A stretch of 64,000 nt of DNA from Anaeramoeba flamelloides (taxonomy: Eukaryota > Metamonada > Anaeramoebidae). The notes beneath the pieces are model-generated. The model was not told the DNA's origin, did no database searches, and saw only the letters and a list, made by a program, of their open reading frames with translations. This document shows positions 25,171 to 36,399 of the stretch, one piece after another. The DNA is taken from assembly GCA_027625915.1 (NCBI GenBank), contig JANTQA010000012.1, positions 5,726,501-5,790,500 on the forward strand, given 5' to 3'. The stretch's first letter is position 1. Each line of letters begins with the position of its first letter. The position numbers and the translations under genes were made by a program.

Positions 25171-26440
25171 CCTTTTTCGAATAAATTTTTGTTCTTCATG
25201 TTTCTGGAAAACTAACACTTTGGGCACATTCGGAATATTATGTTGCTGTAATGTCTTTAAAGACTAATAATTCTATTATTGACTTGAAAGAATATTCATT
25301 CCAAATATCTTGTTTTCATTTACAGATCTTGTTCTCGTATTGAACAAAAACTTTTTCAGATCCAATTCCAAAAATTCCTTGGTAAGGTATGTAAAATCAA
25401 ATACCTTTAATATGATGGTCTATCCAATTCATATTAAAATATTCTACTTCCATTCAAACCACCCATGATTAGAGTAGACAATCCTATCTCAGATCAAATC
25501 ATTGCTAATTTTTTTGTCTTGTTCAGTGCAATATCTTGTCATGCACCCAAGCAATAGGCTGGGTACAAAATCAATTTTGAAGCAAAACTCCTTGATTTTT
25601 TGAGAAAGTTTTAAATTAATGAATAGTATTAGTTTTTAATTTTTTTACTATTTTTTCGCAGTTTATCTGGAATTTTAGTTAATAATCCCTGAAATTTGAA
25701 AAAAGATTATCTTGTGTTGGGAGTTCTGTTTTTTAAATTTGGTTATTAGCTGATTTATCTTGGAATTACTAGTCTTTGAAATTTAAATGCAAAAAATTTT
25801 TGGTTGGAAATGGATTTTTTTAATTTTAAAATCCTTACTTCTATTTAGGATTCTTGGACACACCCAATTATTTGCAGAAAAAAGTACCAAATAAATAATT
25901 AGAACTCGCAAACGACAATCGATTTCTTGGATGGTTTTGAAAATCAAAAAAAGAAAAATAGAATGAAGTGAATTTTTTTTTCCTTTTTTTTAAAAAAAGT
26001 AGACAATTAAATTGGTTTTATTTCTTACAGTATAAAAAAAAAATTTACCATTTCCATCATTATTCCACAATAAAAAGTCTTGATTGAGGTAAATATTAAT
26101 AAAAGAATTTTATTTTCTTTTTCGAGATAATCTCTTTGGTCAACCAAAATAAATTAATTCAACCAATTGAAAATTAATTGTATTATTTTAAGTGTGGTTA
26201 TAAATATTAAAATTTTAAAGTTAAACAAAATATTTACTTAGAAATTGTATTTTTTTTCTATGATGGAATTTGATTTTTAACACTGCAATTTTCTTGAAGA
26301 TATTTAGGAATTTTATTAATTTTATCATAATAATTCAAAATTGATTTTTTTGATCTAAAAATTATTTAAAATATAATATTGATACGTGTAAATAAGACCA
26401 GCCAATTTGTTAAAAAACAATTACCAATTGAAAATTGAGG

Positions 26441-26506
<66 letters not shown>

Positions 26507-28190
26507 GAAAACAATAAAAAGACTTTTTCCAAACCCCAAAGGTTAAAAAAATTTTGCCAAATAGATTTAAATTTCATTAATAAACCTTTTACTCATCTTT
26601 GATAATTTTTTTTTTCATTAAATCACCCATAATTCAATTCTTTTTATTATGTAAGATTTTAATTGAAATATTTTTTATTCAAAATAATGACAAAAATAAA
26701 AAATAAATTATTTTCAAAATCAAGACTTTCCAATAAAAAATGTATTATATGTTTCAACATTTTCAAGAATTAACTTAATTTCTAATGCAAATGAAAGCTA
26801 TTTTATATTAGTTTTTTTTTTATTAGAAACATATGTGTTTTGGATTTAGAAAAATAGACTTTAATTAATAAATCGTTTAGATGAAGTTAACTCATCCTTT
26901 TCATAAACAAAGACACGAATTACAAAAGAGAAAATTTTGAAGATCTTGCCAATTTTTAATTTTATTTTTAAAAAATACTACCCAACACCCTTAAATTAGA
27001 AAGAATCAAGCCCATTTTAAATACGAAAAATTATACAAATTATTGTAATTGATATTAATATTTTATGAGTAAATTAAATATACAATTTTGTTAATTGTGT
27101 AAAATAATAAAAACTTTAGAAACTATTAAAAATATGAACCATTAACTATCGAATTACCCATCCTCTGAAAATAATAGCAAAATCTGGATTTTTAGATTAA
27201 AAACAATTAATATATTTGATCAAATCAAAATAATAATAATAATAATAATAATCTTATTATTGCCAATAAACAAGATTAAATATATTTATGATCCCCAATA
27301 GATAATAAAAATATGTTTAAATGATTTGTAGAATTTCTAAATTTAATTTTAAGAATTTGGAAAGTGCCAATGGGGAGACAATGTTTTATTTTACAAATGA
27401 TAAAACAAATCCAAAGAACCTGTTTCAGATTTTAATGAAAATAGTAGAAATATATATATTTAATCATTTTTTTAATAATCAAAAAATCAAAAACAAATAA
27501 TGGGGATTTTTTCGCCTTGAACTGTAATAAAAAAACTTAAATAAAATTTTAATTCTTGTGGAAAAATAAAATGCTATTTTTTTTTTTTTTTTCAAAAAAT
27601 GAATTTATAAGTCTAAGAATAATCTATTCAAATCTATTAGATATCCACTCCCATTTATAAGAAATATGCTTTCAAATGAAATTTAATGTGGATAATAATC
27701 CCAAATTTAAGGAATATTTTTTTTTTGGAATTTTTTGATACAAATTATTTCAGTAGAATTTGAATTTTGTACTTTAATGAGGAATTTTTTTACCTTATTT
27801 TTTTACAAAGTTTACTTCTTAAAAGAAGGAAAAAACTGTTATCAATTTTTTTTTTTTTTTATTATTATTGAAATTATTAAGTAAACTATTTATTATTAGG
27901 TGTTTTTAAAAAAATCAGTTAAATAGTTTTTTCGTAATTGAATAAAACGAAAAAATTGATAATAAAATTTTTCTTTTTATTTTTTTGAAAAGGCCAGTTT
28001 AATATAAAATATGAAGTTAATTGAACAATAATTAATTCGATTTTAAATAATGTGTATTTTTTCTTTTCTCAAAAACATGAACTTATTGAAATTTCTACCA
28101 ATAACAATTTTTTCTCTATTTATCAAAACTCAGAACAATACCAAAAAGAAGAAAAATAATCTTATAAATCCAATTATATTAAATTAAATA
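25171..28190. other. gene-free stretch with one repeat arm and a (TA)n tract
   Basis: A segment near 25688-25730 (CCCTGAAATTTGAAAAAAGA...TTATCTTG) matches the arm of the element at 34492-35039. Pure TA repeats lie at 26447-26502 and a short AAT run near 27230. No gene recognised. Confidence 0.5.
26447..26502. repeat. (TA)n microsatellite
   Basis: About 28 uninterrupted TA units. Confidence 0.95.
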
Positions 28191-28355
28191 AATCCAGTTC
28201 TACTTTTAATACACCAACTTTCAATGAAATATAATGGACAAAAAAACACCTCAAATTAATGAACATTTTTTAGGAATTATATAATTTTACTCGAAAAAGA
28301 ATTTTGATGGTGATTTAAGATTTTTTTTTTTGTGCCTTAAAAGTGGAACTAACTG
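28191..28355. mobile_element. MITE family B, copy 3
   Basis: 165 bp. The right end read inverted, CAGTTAGTTCCACTTTTAAG, is the best-preserved family end, with TA outside. The left end is CCAGTTCTACTTTTAA, also after TA. The interior shares ACTTTCAATGAAAT and CTCAAATTAA with the other copies. Confidence 0.78.
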
Positions 28356-28706
28356 TAATAAATTTTCCAAAATTTGTAAGGGGTAAATAAATGATGTTAA
28401 AATGAGAAAATTTCAGTTACTTGGAAAGTTAACTAATAGACGTTTATTGTTTTACAAAATATTCCCAGGCATTTCAATATCATTTGGGAAAAAATAAAAT
28501 CATCAAGAAAAAAAGTTCAACCCTAGATTAAATTAGAACCCCCAATTAAAAATCAACGATAAGATCTATTAGTCAAAGAAAAAAATTTTTAAAAGGTAAA
28601 TTCAAGTACTAGCGGCAATAAAAGTTTTTAGAATACTATCTTTTAGTGTTTTTTCTTGATTGATGAAAAATTAAAAATATGTTCAAAATTTTAACCATTT
28701 TTGATC

Positions 28707-28870
28707 CAGTCAGTTCCGTTTTTAAGGTACAAACTTTCAACAAAATTTAAGGACACAAAAAAATTTCAAATTAAGGCATATTTTTTTTGAATTTTTTTAC
28801 ACAATTTCTTTTATATGAATCTGAATTTTACAACTTGAATCTGGAATTTTGTTCCTTAATATAAGAATTT
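28707..28870. mobile_element. MITE family B, copy 4 (right end decayed)
   Basis: Left end CAGTCAGTTCCGTTTTTAAG, then ACAAACTTTCAACAAAATTT and AAATTAAGGCA as in the other copies. I could not place the right end with confidence. Confidence 0.6.
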
Positions 28871-29327
28871 TATTATACCATAAATTTCCTTCAATGTTTA
28901 AGCTAGAAAGGGGGGGCTTAATACATCTCTAAAACAATAATCAGATTTGGATAATCAAGGAGATCTAAATTCTATTTTATTGATTCTATTTATAATTATA
29001 ACAAGGATTATTCTTTGAAGTTAATTTTTTTTTTTTTTTTTTTAATTGATTTTACTTTTCTTTAACAGTGAGACTACTAATTCTTTAATTTCGAAAGTTT
29101 TTTTCCAGCTGATCTTTAAAATTCAAAAATTTTTCATCTCAAAACCCACGAACCCTACAATTAAAGAACTTAAAAATGGACCGAATGGAATTTATTAAGA
29201 AATTAAATATTTACTCTCAATTTTTTTAGTTCTAATCTAAAATATACCTTTCCATTGATCCAAACAAACCATTTTTGAAAATTTTTTTTTTTTTAATTGA
29301 TTTTTTGATCTGTCTTAATCTTTCTCC
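28871..29327. other. upstream flank of CHMP5
   Basis: No gene recognised. Pyrimidine-rich just before the CHMP5 start, as seen before several genes here. Confidence 0.5.
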
Positions 29328-30136
29328 ATGCGCCGTATTTTCGGAGCCAAAAAACAAATAAACGCAGTCCAAGGACCTTCAATTGAAGAAGCGTCAAATC
29401 TTACCAGTAAAAGGGGAGACAATTTAGATCAAAAAATTAAAAAGCTTAATGCACAATTGCTTGAGTGTAAAAAAAAAATGAGCAAAATGAGAGACGGCCC
29501 AGCAAAGAATAGTGTCAAAAGAAGGGCGTTTCAACTTTATCAACAAAAAAAAATGTATGAAGGCCAAAGAGAAAACCTGTATAATCAGCTATTTCCAATG
29601 GATGAAATCTCTTTCACACAACAAACAATGAAAGATACAGTTGTTCAGGTAAAACAAAACAATTTGAAAGCCAATTGTTTGGTTAATTCTGATTGGTTTA
29701 TTCTTTTGTTTCTTTGGTATCAAAATCAAAAGCAAAGAAAAGAAAAGACAGCGATTCAAAAAACAATTTTTCTTTTGTATTAAATTAATAGGTGACTTCC
29801 TTAAAACAAGCAACAACAACATTTAAACAGCAATTTAAAGATATTGGCATTGATGAAGTGTGTGATATAAAAGATGAAATGGAGGACATGCTAGAGGAAG
29901 TAAATGAGATCCAAGAAACACAAAGCCAAATCTTTAGTGTCCCCGAAGAGTTTGATGAAGAAGATCTTGAGGCAAATTTAGAAGGTCTTGAAGACGAAGT
30001 GTTAGATGACGAACTCAATGAAGAGATTCCTAGCTATCTCAATGTGCCAAACGAAGATCCCAAAATAAATGAAAAAGAAACCGAAAAAGACGAAGACGTT
30101 GATGAGTTTGGTCTTCCTCAAGTTGAAAAAAATTAA
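29328..30136 (+). CDS. CHMP5: CHMP5/Vps60, ESCRT-III subunit, two exons
   Basis: ESCRT-III-related protein that works with LIP5/Vta1 to regulate the Vps4 ATPase during multivesicular body sorting. Exons 29328-29648 and 29792-30136 join in phase 0 (GTAAAA...TAATAG) to give 221 residues, close to human CHMP5 (219). The N-terminus MRRIFGAKK and the basic first helices (residues ~20-105, with KMRDGPAKNSVKRRAFQLYQ close to the human KMREGPAKNMVKQKAL) are Snf7-fold. Exon 2 gives QATTTFKQQFKDIGIDEVCD, an acidic helix LEEVNEIQE, EFDEEDLEANLEGLEDEVL and the family tail VDEFGLPQ. The ATG follows a T-rich leader. No defects seen. The extension of the first frame past 29648 is intron reading through. Confidence 0.97.
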
Positions 30137-30499
30137 ATGTGACCATCGGTTACACTTTTAACCCAAAAGGGTTTTTGTTTTAAATATTGTATTTTCTTTT
30201 CTTTTCTTATTTTTTTTTTTTTCCATTTTTCTTCTTGATTTTTTGTTTTCTCTCCGCTTTTATTCTGTGAGGCTTTTTTATTTTTTTTTCAAACAAATCT
30301 ATGAAAACAAAAAGAACAAGTTTTGGAAGGTTGTTTGTTTCTCAGAAATTATTTCTCCCACAAAAATATTTCGACTCTTTGTGAAACATATTTATTAACT
30401 CGAACTTTTTGTTTTAAGGGTGAAAAACAACTAATCAAAGAATTTGTTGAAAACACTTGAAGGATTATTGATCAAAATTATTTCTTTTTATTACCAATA

Positions 30500-30690
30500 A
30501 ATTCAAATAAATATCAGAATATTTTTGCTTCATTATCCATTGTATGAATTTTTTTACAAAAGCTTTGAATAAAGCATTTTATTCTTTTAAATGTTAAAAA
30601 ACCATGTAAAATTGGTTGTACTTCAAAAGGTTCTTACTCTCGAGTTGTTTTTAAAGTTGAGATATAAGATTACAAAATGGGAAATTGAAC
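30500..30690 (+). repeat. dispersed repeat G, copy 1
   Basis: Matches 54600-54770 in the same orientation: AAATATCAGAATATTTTTGC against GAAATATCAGAAAATTTTTA, and GCTTTGAATAAAGCATT against GCTTTGAATAAAACATT. Lies downstream of CHMP5. Nature unknown. Confidence 0.55.
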
Positions 30691-30839
30691 TAAAAATTAT
30701 ATTAAACATATTTGAATTTATCAGTATTCTTTTTCCTCTCTCGCATTCATGAATAAATTTTTTCAAAGAATTATAATTTGCTAATTTTCTACTTTTTTAT
30801 AACTTCGCTTCGTCGCAACATTATTGACTAATAAGAGAT

Positions 30840-31345
30840 CTTTGATCAAAATTTATTTTTAAAGATATTTTACAATAAAGTGTGGTGTAAAATAACTCAT
30901 GTTGGTAAACATTAAACCATTACAAAATTTTGAAGTATGTTATTGTTTCAGGCTTGGATATAAGGAGATAGGAAGAAATATGAGCTTATTTGGTTCAGAT
31001 TCAAATTGGCTTTTGAGGTTAGATCTTGAATTAATGTACATTGTTAAAAAATATTAAATGCTTTTTTTTCAAAATTTTCATTTATAATTACAAATTTGTG
31101 AGATAAAGGATTGTTTTTGAAAAAAAAAAATGAACAAAATTTCAGTTTTTGAATTTTATTAAAAAGATACAATTTGATCTTTCTATATCGTCATAATTCC
31201 TTTTTAAACTTTATTTAAAGGGGTCTGTTTCTTTTTAAATATTGTTGTTACTGTTTGATTTGTTTCTTTTATTTCTAAAGTTGATAAATATTTTTAAGCA
31301 CGAGTGACATTTTATAACGGGTTAAAGTTAAAAACATGGGTTAAT
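30840..31345 (+). repeat. dispersed repeat C, copy 2 (uninterrupted)
   Basis: Aligns with both halves of the copy at 24060-25170 and lacks the element H insertion. Similarity may start earlier, near 30730. No coding frame is kept between copies. Confidence 0.65.
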
Positions 31346-32745
31346 TACGCTACTGTGGGTTGAAATTTTTTATTTGACAGTAAATTTTTTTTATGAATAG
31401 TACAGAAAGCATTGTGAAAATCTATCACATCATTTTCGAATTTCTGTAAACCTTTCACAAATATTCACAAAAAAATTGAAAAACAAAAATTTGCTTAAGG
31501 TACTAATCTCTATTAAATTTTCTTTACCTAAATTGAATAGAGATTGAGAATATTTTTTATCAATTACTTAGATTAGAAAATGCATGTTTATTTTCTATAT
31601 TAAATATATTTAAAGATAAGGAATCCCTATTTAGAAATTGTTCAAAAAAAATATAGTCGAGACTAGTCACTTAAGAAAAAAGTAAAATCATTTTTTTGTT
31701 ATTTTAGTATTAAAATTCAGATACCTTGAAATTAAAAATATTTATCTTTAAATGGATTATTGATGTCATATAATTTAAGTTCTCTTTTTTCAAAAGAAGT
31801 TACAAAAAAGGTTTTAGATTTTCATATAATTTCAGATAAATCAATTGAGTTGTGAATTTTTATGAACATCTTTTCTCAATAACATGTACTAGTTTAATTG
31901 GGTGTTTAAATCAATATAAAATTCTCTTTTTTACTCTTTTTTACAAAGGTTTTTACATAAAAAGTTTGTAAATTGGTAACAAAAATTATCAGAAAATAGA
32001 ATGGTTGATAATGTGTAAATTTTATTCTTTTTTAAATAATTAAAATAATCAATTCAACTTTTTTTTTTTTTATTATTTTATTAGTGCGAATTTTTTGTGA
32101 AAAAATATTTTTTTTGCTGAACAATTAAAATGGAAATTTCATGTTCAATAATACAAAAATAATACTCAGTCAAAAAATCATAATTCTTTCTTAAAAATTC
32201 AAAAATATTTTAGTTATTAATCAAGCTCAATCATTCTAAAATTATGGAAAGTTGCAAATTGTATAAATAATTATTTATTGATGGTGAATTAGCTAAAAAT
32301 ATTTTTTTTTATTTAATTTGAACCCATATTCTATTTTTTTTTTTTTTTTTTTTTTTTCTTTTAGCGAAATTAAGTTTCACAAACTTCTAATGGCTATGTA
32401 TATTCCAGATGCTCTTTGAATTGGACGTTAAAAAAATAATTACTTTACAATTTCCCCGTTGGTAGATGAATGATTCTTTCATTTGACATTTGGGATTAAA
32501 AACAAATTCAAAATTTTTGGGTACTTTAAAACTGATTATAGTAACACAAGAAGAATATTTCTATCAAATTGTAAATAATTTTGATTTTTGGTAGATTTTT
32601 ATCATTTTTTCTTTTTTTATTGTCCTTTTTTCATTTAATTTTTTCCAATTTAAGGAATTGGATTAATTTGAGAAATAAAAAAAAAAAAAAAAATTTTTTT
32701 GTTTGTATAATCTCAATTAAATTCTCAAATGGGAACTTTCAATTG

Positions 32746-32790
<45 letters not shown>

Positions 32791-34491
32791 TTTTTACAAT
32801 TTCTGACTTAAAAATCTCAAACTAAGATTTTATTTTTATATTTCATATTACACAGTTCAATTATTTAAACAGAAAACAAACCACCAATATTATTCTTCTA
32901 CTTCTTTCTTTTTTTGTTATATTAATAAAATTAAAAGGTTTTATTTTTTGGAATATTTGTTTTAAAATGCTGTAAAGCTATTTTTAGTAAAATTTACTTT
33001 CAAAAATCTGTTTTTAATTTTTTTGTGATTTTTTTTTTCTTTTTTTAACTTCGGTATTTGAATTTTTAGTTTATATTTCTTAGAGTAAAAAAAAAAAAAA
33101 ATTTTTTTGGGTGGGTGGGTGAAAATTGTATAATACACAAGTGATATACAAGATTAACGTGTAGTTCTTAAAAGGGAAATATTGGAAATCAAAATCTACT
33201 TAGATATGTGTTTCTCGGTTTCTTAGAAAAATATGTTTGGTTTAACATAAGTAAAAGATACAGATGTGCTGGAAAATGGTGGAAGTTGATTACCTTGCAT
33301 CTAGGTATAAAAAATTATTTTTAATATTAATTTAAATTTCTATAAATAATTCAAGTTTTAGATAATTTAATATGTTTTTGAAATTTTCAGCAAAATATAA
33401 AAAAAATAAAACACACAGATATTAAAAAAGGTATGGTTTTTGGGTTCCTTTTTTAGGAAACGGTCTCGGAAAATAAAATGAAATTTCATAAAAAAAGATT
33501 TTATTTTTTTTTTTGATTTTCAATGGGTAATCATTGAAATAAATAATGAAGATTATCAGAAATTTTCAAGGGGAACTTTATTGAAATTTAATAATTTCAA
33601 ATGTATAATGTTGAAGAATAGACCATAAATAAAAAAAATTATTTAGAATTTATAGGATTTTCTAATGTAGTCTGTATTTTTTGATTGTTTCATGATTACA
33701 ATGAAACAGGGTCAAAAATGTGGGGTCTTAAATTAAATGTAATAATAAAAACAGTGGCAAGATACAATTACAGGGATTTTTTTATCTGGTATTATTTCCT
33801 TAAAGTAAACTTCCTGGAATTTCTAAAGTTATTTTAATAAATGTTCATTATATTTATTATATTATTTTAGAATTTTTTTTTTTTTTTTGTTATCCTTTAA
33901 TATTTTTTTATTAGAAAAAGAAAACTAAAAGAAAAAAAACTTAAAAGGTCTTAAAAGAAAACAAATTTCTATTGTATAGTAATCACAAGTCCAAATAAAA
34001 AAAAAAATCTTGAAAATAAAACGTAAAAAAATAAAAAAAAAAACTAAATTTTTTACTTTTTTTCAATAAGTTGGGGAAGAAAAGTTGAATTAAATTTGTT
34101 GAAAAAGGGAATTATTTTTATTAATTGTAAACATCGACTAAGATGAAAAGTTATTTTTTTAATATTTATGTAATTATTGGTTTTTTACAGAATGGTTAAT
34201 AGCTGGTTAAGGTTTTTATTTTATAATTGTTTACCTATTATACTTGTTTGTATGGAAGGACAATAAAAAAATCAATATTTTGAAAAATCAAAGTGATAAT
34301 TTTGTGAATTTTTAAAGTAAAAATCATTTAATAATACTTATAAAAAAAATTGTGGATTTTTTGAGAAAAACTTTGTTAAATTTCCATTACAATTTCTTAA
34401 ATGAAATTTAACAGAATTTTTATTGATAATTTTATTGGAATTTTAAAAGTCAAATTTTTTTTTTATGAAATTAAGTAAAATTTCAGGTTTC
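31346..34491. other. gene-free stretch with a (TA)n tract
   Basis: Pure TA repeats at about 32749-32788, poly-T near 32334-32358. I see no gene, RNA or family repeat. Confidence 0.5.
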
Positions 34492-35039
34492 CAACCCGAC
34501 GAAATTCGAAAAAAGACTAACTTGTACTTGGTAGTGGTGACTTGTTATTTTTTTCCTTAACTGATCAATCTTCAGCTTAGTATAAATTTGAATAGTGGTC
34601 CAAAAGGGCAATTTTTGTTAATTTAATTTTTTTTTGGCAGAAATCTGAATTAGTGGTGAAAAACTAATAGAAATAAAGGTCTCTAGAACATAAATTTTAA
34701 TTTTGATTTTGGGTTGTAAATTGAAATATTTATCGTGTTTTGGCTTTATTTTGAATTTGGAAAATCTCATTATTTTTCTTTTTTGTGTAAAAAGACAAAA
34801 AGTAAATAAATATTTTAATTGAGTGTCATAGAATCAAAATCCCGAATTAGGTATTTTCTAATCTATTGATCTAACACAATTAAATACAAATTTCTAAAAA
34901 AAAAACATTAATTGTCAAAAATTACATTTTTGGACCAATATTCAAATTTATACTAAGCTGAAGATTGATCAGTTAAGGAAAAAAATAACAAGTCACCACT
35001 ACCAAGTCCAAGATAATCTTTTTTCAAATTTCAGGGATT
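34492..35039. mobile_element. long-arm inverted-repeat element D (548 bp)
   Basis: The left arm (about 34500-34607) and the right arm (about 34930-35030) are reverse complements over about 105 bp with only a handful of mismatches; both contain TTGGTAGTGGTGACTTGTTA and ACTGATCAATCTTCAGCTTA when read inward. The right end is flanked by TA (CAATCCC next to TA at 35040-35041). The core is AT-rich and non-coding. One arm recurs alone near 25688. High arm identity suggests a recent element or one kept as a foldback. Confidence 0.85.
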
Positions 35040-36399
35040 GTAAACATTATGGAATTTGTTTTTGTGCCTTGGCCTGTATTGAGTTATTGTGCTTTTTTAC
35101 TTTCATTTCTCAACAAAAATTTTCATTCTAAAGAAATTGGATAAAAAATAACTCCTTTCGAAGTTTAAAAACTCAAATTAATAAACAAAACAAAAATTTT
35201 CACAAAAGATTTTTGAAAGAAAATTCTAAAATAAAATAACTTGAAGGGATTATCAAGTACAAGTTTTTAAAAATAAAACTATTCAAACTTGTCAAAGTAA
35301 ATGCAAAAATAATTGGGGACAACTTGAGGAATGTTAAGCCTTTGTAGATGGGAATGGTAATCAAATGGTATTAAAATCAAATTTTTGCTCCATTGAAAAT
35401 TGTGAAAATTTTCAAAATTTACTATTTTTTAGTAAAGAAATTCTCAGCTAATATATTTAACTGAGATTATTGATCTCTTTCAAGGTTTTTTTATCATAGT
35501 TTCACTATTTTCATCTGAAAATGGAGTCCTTAATTGTAATTCAATGATTTTATTTAGTTTAACACAAATGAATTTGCTTTTTTTGACTATTCTTTTCAAA
35601 AAGCCAGTAAAACATTTTTCGAGATTACATTTGGTCACAAACGTTACTAAAAATAAAAAGAGTTCGTGAAATATCGAATACTCTTATTGCCTCAAATAAA
35701 CAGTAAAAAATTACACTACATCTTCAATGTTTTCTTTTTAGCTGCTAGAGTTTTCTACGAAATTTGAGTTGTAATAAAAGATCTCAAATGCAAAAGGAAA
35801 TTCAAAATAGGGAAAAATTTTTTTTATCAGTTAAACCATAAACACCAATAAAAATTATGGTGTCTAATATTCTTTTCAAAGTACTTTGACAGATCAAAAC
35901 AAAAATTTTTTTTAAATTTTTCTTACTCCTTTTGATTTTACTATTTGTTGTTTTACTTTAATATATTTTTTTGAATACATAAGTGATTGGATCTACTTTC
36001 AAACCATTTTTTTTTTCTTCTGTTCGAATTTATATCTTCAATAATGAATTTACTTCTGATTTTTTCATCAACAGGGAAATAAAATATTGACTGGAAAGTT
36101 AATAACAAATACAATTCTTCTTTTAACAGATTACTCATTTGAGTAAATGTTTGAATTCAAAATAGAAACAAATTTCATTTTTTTATTCTTATCTTTATTA
36201 AATAACTTTTCTTAATTTGTAATTTTTATTTTTCCTTTTTTCTTTCTTTTTGTTTTTGTTTGGGGATTCCTGAAGAAAAATCTTTTTTATATTAAAGTCT
36301 TTTTGTTTTTGAATTCTTCAACCTTAAAATTAAAAAACAAATACTTTTTTCTTTCCTCGTTTTGTATTCTTGATTTAATTACTTTTATAAAAAAAGAAA
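35040..36399. other. upstream flank of villin
   Basis: A minus-strand frame with an ATG at 36138 (61 residues, to 35953) has mixed composition and could be a first exon of a divergent gene, but I found no continuation and do not call it. Otherwise no gene recognised. Confidence 0.45.

Noticed and set aside
35953-36138. 61-codon minus-strand frame with ATG, divergent from villin
   Set aside because: Mixed composition is suggestive, but there is no domain, no second exon and no donor that I trust.
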